Origin: Tetranychus cinnabarinus
Lineage: Eukaryota; Arthropoda; Arachnida; Trombidiformes; Tetranychidae
DNA: 64,000 nucleotides
Assembly: GCA_022266195.1 (NCBI GenBank)
Contig: WHVY01000003.1
Coordinates: forward strand, 2,728,001-2,792,000
Direction: 5' to 3'
The position numbers were made by a program, and so were the translations under genes. The stretch's first letter is position 1; the number at the start of each line of letters is the position of its first letter. The notes under the pieces were generated by a model. It did no database searches, had not been told where the DNA came from, and was given only the letters and a program-made list of their open reading frames with translations. Shown here piece by piece: positions 36,460 to 48,200 of the stretch.

Positions 36460-38840
36460 GGACATTACATGGACATTAAATGAACAATCTTTTGTTACGA
36501 ATCCACCGACGATTGTTTCTAATAACTGTCTTGAAATGAACAATCTCTTGTTCCAATATCATCGGCGATTGAGTTTATCAAATAAATGAAGAGAGTTACA
36601 TCGGCGATTGGGTCTGTAAGAGTGCCTGAAATGAATGAAAATGCTTCAATGGAAATGAAATATTCATTACTAAGAAACTCCTGAATGATTATCGTCAGGT
36701 TTAGATAAATATAATGATTAGATTACAGGCGATACTGAACTATGACCGAATACTCTTTTCTGCAATGCTTTCATAACATTTTGGCATAATGGTTCCGTCC
36801 CATCATAGGAGCTTATAAATGAATTCTTGTGGGTCTTAGCCAAGTTTAGCACAATAGCTCTAACCACTGCCGCCTCAGACTCGGTACCAGTAGTTACTTC
36901 ATTGTTCGTAGCTCTCAGTATGTTGGCAACGGTATCTGTTAATTCTTCTAAGTCACTTTGGCATAAGTTTTTTCTGAACAAAAGTATCAATGGTAATTCA
37001 TTTGCAATTTTGTGATCGAACGCAAGATAATTCCCCAAATAGTGCAAAAAGCGCTCAGCTGGTGAGTAACCTAAAGTCGGATATAATGGTTCTCCTAAAA
37101 ACTTGTATTGACCATAGATGATGACTGGTGCTAATGAATCAAAAAACCGCTCTTACAGAGGTCGTTGTAAATTCCCCATAATTGAACCCGATTCCTCAAT
37201 CGAAGGAGTGTGCCTCGACCATTTCTTGGACACTTGTATCGATTCAAGATTTCGTTTCATAGTATGGTCTTTTTTTCCAAACAAAGCATGTTCGTCAACA
37301 ATTACAGGAATCTCATGCTTGAGGTGAGAGAATCGCTTGCTGATTGCTATGGTCAGGACTTTTAATTCAGAGAAACGCGTGGCTAGGGCATTATGATACG
37401 CTAATATGCGTTGCTCGAAATCTGGATCGCTCTTCCTTTGTACTTCTAAATGGAGGATCAATTTCTTCGTTTTGCCAATGCAATCAGGTCTTAGAGTACC
37501 AGCACCATGTTTTTGATGTGGTGAAATGGGGGAAATCGATACTTCACCTAAGTATTCAACAGAGTCAGCATCGACAGGAAAAAAAGGGATACCAACAAGC
37601 TGACCGAAATATTCAAAAATCATTTTGAACGCGTCTGGGTTATGCTTAAAAACATGTTTGAAAGACGCATTGCACATCGGGTCCATGTTGTACCGGTGAC
37701 TTACTAGTGATAAACGGTTTCTGTTTAGGTTTCGGTATTTCTGAGATAGTATCTTTTGCTTCGGTCTCGACTTTGAATTAATCTAGGAAAACAAAGCTGC
37801 AGGTAAGATTAGTATTTTCTAGTCCAAGTTATTCATACATTCCAGGGCATGAGATGTATGAGGATGACGAAATAAGAGAAATATAAGTTTTACAAACCTT
37901 TTCAGAATCTTTTGAATGTTGATACACAAATCCTTTGGTTGATAGTTGGTCAAAAAATGTAATTTAAGCAAATGCTTTAACCACCAGACTTGAGACCTTT
38001 TACCTTGGATAATAAATGACAAGACACTTCATAAACAATTAATACGTAGCACTGGACTAACTATTAAATTTAAATCAGTCACTAGCCGAATTAGAGAAGC
38101 AAAGATAGCCAGAGTCTAGATCAATGTAATGCGTGAAGAGGTCAAACCTAGCAACTCTGTTGCTATAGACCGAAGGCGGTGTAATCAAATTTCATAACAA
38201 TGGATTCACTCAATCGTCAATGTAATTTAATTCATTCTATTGGAATAAAAAATTATTTATTTCAAGACAGTTATTAGACTCAATAGCCGGTGAAACTCAC
38301 CTCAGCCTATTGATACAAGAGATTGTTCATTTAAAGACAGTTGATAGACTCAATCGTTGATGATATTGGAACAAGGAATTGTTCATTTCAAGACATTTGA
38401 TAAACTCGATTGCCGGCGTGTCTCGCCTTATTTCAAGGGAACAAGAGATTGTTGCATACGATTATGCATCTTGAAACTGATTTGTCATGTGAGAACTCAA
38501 TGTAATGGTCATTTCGACTATTGTAACTCTATTGCGTAGTCATAGGCATCCCAACCGACCCGTGCACCTCTAACACTAAATTACTAAATAGCGGAGTTGA
38601 CTTTTATCAGCATAATAGACGCTTCGTTGATTTTCAATTCTGACAGAAAAATATCCAATGCGAGTTGGACGCGATAGCCTAACAGAACCTTGTCTATCAT
38701 ATACGTGCAAATCAGGGATGGCATCCTCATCCTCTTGTTCCAATACCATCGGCGATTGAGTCTATCAACTGTCTTGAAATGAACAATCTCTTGTTACGAA
38801 TCTACCGACGATTGAGTCTAATCAACTTACTGTTTTCTGT
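36460..38840. mobile_element. Relic mobile-element-like block with inverted 55-60-bp repeat units
   Basis: Repeat units built around TGTCTTGAAATGAACAATCT, CTTGTTCCAATA and CGGCGATTGAGT occur in three clusters. Cluster one at about 36480-36630 reads in the plus orientation, cluster two at about 38200-38420 is reverse complement (with GAACAAGGAATTGTTCATTT), and cluster three at about 38735-38825 is plus again. Clusters one and two thus flank the Rpn-like ORF as inverted repeats. I could not fix exact ends or a target-site duplication. Confidence 0.6.
36718..37686 (-). pseudogene. Rpn/PD-(D/E)XK nuclease-transposase family ORF, one internal stop
   Basis: The frame runs from ATG at 37686 to the stop at 36718 (323 codons) and is broken only by TAA at 37155-37153. 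The first part (177 codons) has FKHVFKHNPDAFKMIFEYFG near the start and a nuclease core: Asp68 in RPD, then Glu81-x-Gln83 in LHLEVQRKSDPDFEQRILAY. The second part (144 codons) resumes with YGQYKFLGEPLYP and GYSPAERFLHYLG. The family is best known from bacteria, including intracellular symbionts, as putative recombination-promoting nucleases. Here it lies in a repeat-flanked block among clearly eukaryotic genes, has no intron and lacks neighbouring bacterial genes. It looks recently inactivated, or is read differently than I assume. Confidence 0.7.
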
Positions 38841-39164
38841 AAAAAACTTTCCAAAAACTAAAATAATCTGTAATAGTTGAATTGTTAATTTCGCATTACT
38901 GATAATTCCAATCAATTTGCTGATCCTTATTAGACTCCAGCTTAAAAAATTTTCTTTAAGTGCGATTTCTTTCGAAAGTGCAAAAATGTGTTTCTCTATC
39001 CATTTTACGGTACTATTGGCGTACCAACTATTGAGATTAAACGTAAATAGAGAAATAAATCAATGAATAAATCAATTTTATAAGTAAAGTAATTAGCTTC
39101 ATTAAAACAATTTACAAATCAATTTCAAGTTGTTTAGTAGTTTCAATCTCCAACAAATGGTGAC
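38841..39164. other. ABHD16A 3' flank
   Basis: AT-rich sequence after the repeat block and before the ABHD16A stop codon. It should contain the ABHD16A 3' UTR. Nothing else is seen. Confidence 0.4.
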
Positions 39165-40687
39165 TCAAATCTTAAAAAGATCCCATGGTTCAATTAGATA
39201 TCTCACTGGTAAAGGACAAGAATGACTTTCATCAAAATCCAGTAAATGCTTGGAAACCTGAAAATAATGAAAATAATTTCATTGTGTTTAAAATTGACTC
39301 AATTTCTTAAAGCTATAAACACTTACCAGAAAAATAATCAAACAAATTTTTGTTTGTTCATCCAACCCATTACCAATGAAAACCGGGAATCGTCGACCAT
39401 TTTGGTTAAGATAATTTCTCAAAATAGATTCACATGCAACTGAATCAACTTTATGGTCAATCATCATTCGATCTAGGGAGGAAGGTTCGAGAGAAAGGAA
39501 ATGATAAAAGTTACTTCTTAGATTTAACATATTGATATTTACTAATTATTCAATTCAGTTTGAGAAATCAAAATTTTCTATTTTAAATTATCAATCAATT
39601 AACTTACCTTGATGATTAGAATCACCGGACAGCCAACATTTTAGAGCTAAACAAACAGATGTATCAGCCATTAGTGATGGGAAACGCTGATTGAATAGAT
39701 TTATTATGATATAATTTGCTCGATTTGACATGATTTGATCAGATAGAATGTCTGTTGTAACAATATCTTTAGTCCTTCGTATGACCAAAACTGGACCAGG
39801 ATAACGAGTTAGATGATCTGAAACATTCAGGTTAAAATGTTTTTTCATTGAAGTCTGCCAATAAGTACGACTGATTCTCGGTATTTTACTCGAAATTACG
39901 TTATAAATATGGTCAAAAGAAGCATCTAGAATTAAGCCTCGAATGTGAGGATAGTTCATAGCAGCCCAACTTGAAGTGTAACCACCAATAGACCAACCAT
40001 ACAATATAATCGATTCTTGACTAAAGCCAAATTTGTCCAGAGCAAGCTTCATAACGGTATCAATGGCATTAACTTCAGCTTCAGGAAATGGTTGACCAGT
40101 TGAAGAGCCGAAACCAGGATGATTCCAACCAAGAACAGAATAGCCTTAAAATGTTAATAGAAATTAAGAAAGTTAAATCATCTGTAAAAAGTAATGAAAG
40201 CGATCAAATTGGACTTACCTGCTAATAACGGACACCAAAGACTGCTGCACTCATAATAACCCATGTTTCCTTCACAAGTAATAACCAAAACATTTCCTTT
40301 AGCAGTGTTTGCTCTTTGATCGATAAACATTGAATCAATGAGATTGCCATCATTTGTCAACAATTTACACCGTCTACCTGAATAATCTTTAATCAAGCGT
40401 AATCGTTTGTCCCGAATTTTCTGAGACATTAATAAATTGTTCATCATTGTTGATCCTGGATAGATTAATTTGATTCCCATTGTTTTCATGTAAATTGAAG
40501 TTACAATTTCCTGTGGTAATTGAAGCAGATAGTGAAAAAATGACGTCTCTTCATGTTCACTGATCAACGGTTTAGGAGGCTTTTTGGGGTCAGCGAGACG
40601 AGCTTCACTCCATTTAAATGTTATAGGCATTGATTCAAACTCATTCTCGTAATAATTAATTCGATTAGTGGTATAAGATGGTTCCAT
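39165..40687 (-). CDS. ABHD16A: ABHD16A-type phosphatidylserine lipase (414 aa as read)
   Basis: Alpha/beta hydrolase of the ABHD16 family, which makes lyso-phosphatidylserine in mammals. Four exons in phase: 40687-40219, 40144-39608, 39472-39327 and 39257-39165. Family blocks in order are KLIYPGSTMMNNLL, NVLVITCEGNMGYYE, GYSVLGWNHPGFGSSTGQPF, the nucleophile elbow GWSIGGYTSSWAA (Ser in GxSxG), ILDASFDHI, VLVIRRTKD and the C-terminal SKHLLDFDESHSCPLP. The N-terminal membrane segments of the human protein (558 aa) are missing. An acceptor-like TTTAG lies directly before the ATG, so an unread upstream exon is possible. Confidence 0.93.
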
Positions 40688-41364
40688 TATGATTGACTAA
40701 ACAAGGCAAAGTTACAATGTAATCACACCAGAAACACAACTAACTTTACTTTCAACTGATCACTTTAGTTAGTTATTTAAACATGATAATGTAATAATGA
40801 GCCGGACAAGGAAATTTGTTATCTCCATGAAGATTTATGATCAATCAAATGAACCAGTCAAGGTAATTAGTAGCCTATTTGTGACGATGTTACTAATACG
40901 ATTACTAATACTTCCAAGTTTGGTATCTCAGTAATCAACAAAAATTAATAAAAAATCGATCAATACTTAAAGTACTTAATGTAGTTTGATTTTTTGAAAA
41001 AGTTCAAGTTAATATTAGTGACACCAATAATGTTGCTGCTAAATAGCATTGTGAACAAATCATTTAAAAATTTTAAATAAAGTTCCATTTAATTTATTAG
41101 ATTTAGACAATAAAACGAATGTTTGTTCAATTTTAATTTAATTTCAATAAATCTATTCCATCATGCTCTTTAAGCAGTCGATAATGAGGATCTTAGATTG
41201 GTACCACAAAAAATGTATAAAATTAACTATGAACTTGCGATTCAAAATAGGAAAAAATGCCAGAGGCACTCAAATAGTCATGTCTTCATCTAGGATTCCT
41301 AGACTAGAAAGCATGCTGTTCAGAGTTTCTCGTAATTCGAATTAATTATGCGATTAAGTCTATT
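40688..41364. other. Interval between ABHD16A and STT3B
   Basis: AT-rich spacer with the ABHD16A upstream region on the left and the STT3B 3' UTR on the right. I searched for an ABHD16A first exon coding for membrane helices and did not find one by eye. Confidence 0.4.
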
Positions 41365-44300
41365 TATGATGCTGTATTCTTTTTGCCTTTAATAACTGTT
41401 GGCCTATCTTTGATGGTTCCTTTTCGTTTTCTGCTTGTCTGTTATTGAAAAAGAAAGAAAGAAAAGACAATTAGACATTGATTTATTATACGAATCGAAT
41501 CAAACTATGATTTTTGATTTTTAAACAATTAGTACACACCTTTTTACTAGAAAATATATTTTTTGGTTTTAATTTTCTATCTGGATAGCGAATCCTTGGT
41601 CTATTTGACGGTTCTTTAACTCGGTATATTCTTACAAGCCAATGTTCAGTTGTATAAGCTTCCTCCAAATGTTCTAATTTGATATCTTTATTACCTATTT
41701 CAGCATTTCTGGTCCTATCAAAACCAGCTGGTGCACGATAATCAATCTAAATAGGAATGGCAAATGCGTTAACAATAGTGAATGACAATCATTTCAACTA
41801 GAAAATAGAAGACAGTGAAACAAACCTGCAAATCACCAAAACGATAATAGCTTAATTTGTACATTAAACAATTGAGAAGAGTTGGAGAGCCTCCTGAATC
41901 AACCCTGAATTCTCCTTTTTCTGTGAAATAATCACTTTCTCTAATATCTTTAGGGTGTTCGCCTTCAGCAATTCTAACCATCCACAAGAACTTATTGATA
42001 TCATCACCAGAATAGCCAATGACACCACCGAAAATAACCAAAACGTAATCAACATCAAGAGACCTCATTATAGAGTAAGCAGCAGATTCGTTAGATGCCA
42101 TTGCTTTACCAACTAAGGCAATATGACTGTTATTCCACGTATTGTTATCGACTAAAGTAGTTCTGTTTGCCATTCCAGCAATCTGGTAACCATAGTCCCA
42201 CCATGACATAACTCTAGCATTGTCATCAGTATTTTGTGATAGCCAATAATAAGCTTCTCGGAAATCATCAAGAATTACACGAGACCTGAAGTAAAAGATT
42301 CGAGGTAAATATAGTAACAAACAAAATCAATAATTAAATAAGTAAGTAAATAAATCAATGAGTAAAGTAAAAACAGTATTAAAGTTAACTTACCCATCAG
42401 AACCATAGCTTGATAAGACAATACTTGGACTTGAATAGGCATTTGCTGTCACCCAAGTACAATGAACAACAAAAAGAACTAACATGGCAAATAAACCAAA
42501 CCAAACAAATGCCCGTATGTTAGAACCAATTCCTTGATTATCTTTATTAACATCTGGTTTGATTTTACGTATCTTGCCAGCCTATATTGGTAATAAAATA
42601 AGAAGACCATTAGAAAAAGATAATCATACAAAAAGAAATTATCTGATACTAGAAATCAGCAATAAAATTTAGTTAGCTTACTTTGTCATAGAGATTGCGA
42701 CTACTTTTTTTCTCGGTAGAACTATCATCACTTTCCTCTTGATCGCTTCGATCTTCATCATCACCTCCTTGAATCGATTTTTTTGAGCCTTTTGGCTTGT
42801 CATCTGATTGTAAAGTGAAATAGAAACACTCGGAAAAGGCGATAGCACTAAGAACGCAGACGACTGGAGCTAAAGTCAACATTAAACGCACCATGACTCC
42901 GGCAAAGTAAGAGGCGGTAATAGCATATAATGCAACTAAGAAGAATATCAAGATAAATGTTAATAACAGTCTTAAAGTCAGAAACGAAGAAACTTGTTGA
43001 TTCTTAAAACTTACTGAATACTCGCTCATCGTTAACTTGTTTTATGCAATAAAAGAGACCGATAGGGAAAGTTGGAACGAGAAGATGGAGATCAAAGAAG
43101 AAAGAAAACCAAGTAGTGGGTTGATGCTCTGAGACTGAAGCAATAATTGGAATGTGAATTCTAGCATAACCAGTGTCCCATAAAGAGTAGAAACGACCAC
43201 TCCAAGGTGCAATGTAGCCGGCATAGGTTAAACCAACTACTCCGAGGAAAACAACACAGGCAACACTGACTGTGGCAGTAAGGAAGAAATATTTGAATTC
43301 TTGCTTTGTCATAACCGATTGGAAATATTTGAGAACCGCATAAGCATTGATCAGAAGAAAAACACCAGCGGAAGCCATGTGTTCACTAGTTCTAACAGGT
43401 TGGAATCCAACAAAAGGTATTTGCATGGAAAGAAGCAGACCGAGGATGAAAAAAACGGTGTAAGCTTTAAAGAGAAAAAAGAAAAATTAAATATTTGCAG
43501 AAATAAAAATGTTTGAAATGTGTTAAATACAAAATCAACCAACCGATGTGGATCCTAGTTGAATATCTTCCCATTAAAAGAAGGAAGAATACATGTAAAG
43601 GAATCAAGTTGATGATGAAGACGTATCCTCCCCAAGCAGAGACCATATAAAAGTAGGAAAGAGCACATAAAGTGGCCCAAAAGACGGTTCCAGTTTTGAC
43701 AGCTTTCACCTAGGAAAATAATTGAAACCGCACATAAGATGTTTGATTTAGATTAAATTTGCTTTCTTATTTTTCTTATATTTCTTTCTCGACTTTTAGT
43801 GAAAATTAAAAAATCATACCCATAAGTAATAAGTATACATCAAGGCGAATATTGCAATTCCTTCATTGTCATAACTTCCAGCGACAGATCGACTTATGTA
43901 ACCGGGTACTGAAAAAATGAAAAAATGAATTATTTTCTTTGGAAAAAAGAATCATTTCTAAATTTCTACGGAATAAAATCTTAAATGTGCCTATAGAAAA
44001 TTGGCAAAGATTATATAAATAGAAAAAATTAAAAATGATGTTTTTTAAGTCAGGAAGTTGCAACGTAATGCCGATCAATCTAATCTGATCTTGAATGAAG
44101 AGTCTAACAAAATGAAAAGGTGATGATAATCAAGATTGACACCCACCGATGGATATAAAACAAGCAGCAAATAATCCAGCTCCTTCGTTCCATAATTCTT
44201 TGGTCAATAAATAGGTGGCTATTGCTGTGAGACCACTAAAGACTGGAGCTAAAAATACACAAACATCTCGAATGTGTACAGAAATGTTTAATAGTTGCAG

Positions 44301-45006
44301 AATGTAGTGGATGGAACCAGAGGTTATCATTAAACCTGGATAAACCTGTGAAGAAACGAGTGGAATCAAATAAGAGACCGCAGATTTATTATAGATCAAT
44401 TACATACAGTTCCTCCGACAATTCTTCCTAGTGGATACCATGCTCTTTCATCAAACCAATTTAAAAAATTGTAGAAGCCATGTTTAACCATATAATGAGT
44501 TGCCCGGTAATTGAACCTGTTCATGAAAGAAAGACAACATCATGATATACTTGGTTTGCAAAGATGAGAATAAATTAAATTGATGAGAGATGGACATGAC
44601 AGTTGAAAAAAATGAAGATGAATGAGACGAGAATGAAATAACAATAAGAAACATTGAAAAAATAAAGCACTGAAATAAGATTAAAGATTGAGAATGGGAC
44701 AGGACAACTAAGGATATGTTACACTTATAAAGCAGAGATGGAGACATGAAATGAAAGATAGCGACCACAAATTTTATAAAAAAGTCAGCTGATAGTAAAT
44801 TGTACTCACCATGGATCAAATTCATGGATAATTGATTCAAATCGGATGACAGCAAATAAACGTGAACAGAAGGCAATTACCCAGGCAAGACCGAGAATCG
44901 TGAATCTCAATAAACTTTTACGAACAAATAAATGGGAATCATTTGATTTACTTTTATTCTTAGTAGTGGGTTCCCGAATTGACGCAGAACGCACTAATTG
45001 ACACAT
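41365..45006 (-). CDS. STT3B: STT3B, catalytic subunit of oligosaccharyltransferase
   Basis: ER membrane enzyme that transfers the preformed glycan to Asn in NxS/T sites. Eleven exons in phase, about 797 aa: 45006-44810, 44516-44408, 44345-44147, 43908-43820, 43709-43544, 43464-43015, 42935-42682, 42581-42394, 42285-41826, 41746-41540 and 41439-41365. Key motifs are FDPWFNYRAT (first acidic motif, split over exons 1 and 2), SVAGSYDNEGIAIF, SVSEHQPTTW, the catalytic-site WWDYGYQIAGMANRTT (about residue 580) and GDDINKFLWMVRIAEGEHP. The SKK-TSRKRKGTIKDRP tail resembles human STT3B (826 aa) more than STT3A. An acidic cytosolic/luminal loop (DDEDRSDQEESDD) precedes NLYDK. Introns are 45-290 bp. 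Confidence 0.97.
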
Positions 45007-48000
45007 AATTTATTCAATCAATAACACTAGTTAATTGACTAAAATCCCTATGGAACAACTATAAAGAATGCAATGAAGGATTAAAATTAAAAAATTGTTA
45101 ATTTAATGTTTTGGTGATGTGTAATAATTCATGGTTTCAAGCCCCGGTTCTTTAACTTAGCAATGGAAAAATATAACACCACGCAACTAGAAATTAGGGG
45201 CTGTTGCTAAATAAGAAATGAAAAAAATGGTTTTCTGCAATTTTCACCAGAGCCATCTAGGGAGATAGATATCTAGTTTGGATAAATCAACAGTTTTGCT
45301 TAAAGTTATTAATTTAATTAGATCTCATTATTATTAATTTAAAGTGATCAATCTTGAATTTGATCTGACATATTTATGATAAGTGAAAGTTTGAACTTGA
45401 AATCATTATAACAATGTGCAGTTAGTGTATTTTTTGTATGGTTAACAAATTCATTGTCAACAATTCAACTGAAAATAATTTACTGTATCACAATAACAGT
45501 ACAGTAGTGACTAGGGTTACGTTAACACAAAAGGGTCAGAATTAAGTTAATCTTTAGGTGTCTCATTTCTAGTTTACGAGACACTAGCAATAGGAAACTG
45601 GACAAAATTCAATGCGATCGTAAAGGTACTACATGTATTTATTGTTAGACGGTGACTAATCTTCGATTTTGTCAACTCAATGTGAGGCTAATGTTTATCA
45701 TTGGTGATAAGACGGCTAATCTTCATATGTTGTAATCTGCATATTGTGGTTATCGCTCAAATCCAAAGTTACCCGGATTAATTCCTGGACTATCCGTTAT
45801 CCCTTCCTGATGGATTCCCAGCTAAGCTGGATAAAGCCTAACGCCTATGGGTAAGTAAAACACGAACAAGTATGTAAGTCCTTGTAAGTAGCAAAGAGTA
45901 GACGGCACCTTAAATGATGTTGCGACTGGCCGGTCGACCCAAGCAGTAAGTTAACTTAGGTTTGTTGTAACAAGTTGTAACAACTGTATCAAATCTGACT
46001 TTCCGTATTTAACTATTGGATAATAACTTGGTAAATTGTAAGCTCAGAATTATTTTATTCATTTGTTTTAACCATTGAACAAAACAAATCTGTTTTCTTC
46101 TCTTCTTCAAAACATTATCTCAAAGTAACAAATTGTTACTATTTTAAATTGCTGATCGCAACCGTTTTGGCTTTTTTATTTTCAGGCGCTCTGGTTTTAA
46201 ACCCTTCAACTCTCTATTTTGCAATTTATTTTGGTACTTATTGGAAAAACGGCTCGAATGTACAATATCAGCTATTGTTAAAATTTATGGCGACTTTAAT
46301 TTGACATGCTTTTGATTTTTGGTGAATTGAGGAAGTGGTTAACTTGAGTAAATTAGAGATGGTTGGTTACGACCCGAATAGCAACTCACACCTTCACCAG
46401 CAGATTAAATTATAAATTAGGCGATATTGTGATGAGTTTTGATACCCTAGCTGGTCCTTTACCGTTATTCAAGATGCGTCTTAATTACAATTTAATCAAT
46501 ATCTCAGGAGACTGTTGAAACTTAATGAAGCAAAAGTCAACGTTTGTATTCAAAAATCCCAACTCAAAATCAGAATGTCGGTTCACAACAGATGCAGATT
46601 TACCAAGGATCACTCTCAAAGTATTCATCGAGATTCAAGTCGACTTGTAATCTATTAATCGAAAAGCATCTTCAATATCAAGAACTTGTAATGAAGCAAT
46701 TCTGACTTCAATCAGTGGCTTTAAACTCATTGAATTATCAAAAGTCAACCCAAAATCCAAAGAGCATTCACAAGTCTCATGAACTATCCACGAAACAAAA
46801 CATGTTGAACTTGAAACTAAACTTTTACTTTTAGTGCTTCTCGTCTCACGGCTTCTCAATTGATTCATAAATTATTTCAACAGGTCTACCAATTTGAACC
46901 CTTTTTGTATCTGATTTATCGCTTCAATTCATCACTTTCTGTTGCTTCCAGAAATTATCACAGCTATAAACCCAATTTCACCTCTATTTACAGTTTTCAT
47001 GGAAACATGATCAAAATGGCACTTACAGTGTTTATCAATATTGTGAACAAGGTTAATCATCATATTTACGTTTTACATGAATTATTCAAAAATGAAAACA
47101 AAACCCAAAAAAACCAGAATATCAAACTGTAACTGAATAACAATTGACATAAACTAACAAAGATTTCAAATGATCACTTTAAATCATTTCATTAATGTCT
47201 TTTTTTATTACAAGCAATTGATTCGCTTTTCAGTGACAAGTAATTACCCAAATAGTTAACTCTATTTTTAACACAAAAAATAGCAAAACAATTTTTAATG
47301 TCAAAAACGGTAATCTTTTCACTTTGAATTGTTAACAGATTCAAGTAAATATCATAAAACAATGGATATAAATGGTAAATGAGATCAATAATAAATCACT
47401 ATTAATTTATTGAAATCATCAAACTAAATTAATGAATTAATGTTGGATTATAAAAAAAATGTTAAAACTGTGCTACTCTACAAATGGACAAAAAATATAC
47501 ATAAAAAGGTACAAAAGAGATATCTATTTATCCTTTTATTTTCTCACTGGGAAACCCCAAAGGGTTAGGTTATTACCTCATGCTGAATGAAATTGGGTTA
47601 ATGATTGAACAAGATGAACAGGTAATCTTGAAATATCATGATAATTTAAATAGTCAACTGGATCATTATAATGATGATGAATAGCAGTTTGTTGCATCTT
47701 CTGTTGCTCTTTGATCCCATTGAGTGAAAACATTTTTACTGGTCTCTTTTCATTGTGAATCCGTGGGATAAATTAAATGATTAAAGGCAACAATTAGTTG
47801 ATGATCATCAATCGGCAAGTTAACGATGTGGTGGCAGCACATTGTAACAGGAGGGAGATGATGATTGGTAAAGACGAGAAGAAGATGAAAAGGAGTTTTC
47901 ACTCCAATTTTACTTCTTTCACTTTACTTCAACGCATTCAGCCAACAATTTGAAATGTAAACAATCAGTGAAATATATTGCAATCTAACAATCATCAATA

Positions 48001-48200
48001 ACCGTTAATAATCAACAATCATCGACATTCATCAATTACCATCAATCCTTTTCAATCTGGTTACAGTGTTTTCCCATAAGGTACAACTCAATCGCATATG
48101 TATCCTGATATCAACTTACCTTCATCACAATCAACCCATTTGTTTATCGTTTATAAATTGTATTTAAATCTTTATTCTTCAAAATTAACCATCATTCACC
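45007..48200. other. Intergenic interval with a GC-shifted patch
   Basis: No confident gene. A block at about 45770-45960 is richer in GC than its surroundings and contains CCAGCTAAGCTGG, a small palindrome, and GACTGGCCGGTCGACCC. The words TAATCTTC recur at 45657 and 45717. Minus-strand (46635-46868) and plus-strand (46860-47132) open stretches match no family. A 51-codon minus-strand ORF is listed separately. Confidence 0.4.
47578..47733 (-). CDS. Candidate small ORF (51 aa), unknown
   Basis: ATG at 47733 to TGA at 47578. It begins MFSLNGIKEQQKMQQTAIHH and ends with LVQSLTQFHSA. The frame stays open 13 codons upstream of the ATG before a TAA. The composition (Gln, His, Asp, few Phe/Ile runs) differs from random AT-rich translation, which hints at coding. 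No signal peptide, family or splice support was found. It could be the last exon of a minus-strand gene or a short unannotated peptide. Confidence 0.3.
   Translation of the reverse strand: MFSLNGIKEQQKMQQTAIHHHYNDPVDYLNYHDISRLPVHLVQSLTQFHSA

Noticed and set aside
37153..37155. The TAA in the Rpn-like ORF as a programmed readthrough or reassigned codon
   Set aside because: Other genes in the window use TAA as a normal stop, so a simple inactivating mutation is the better explanation.
46635..47132. Overlapping open frames on both strands
   Set aside because: Neither matches a family or has supporting splice sites.
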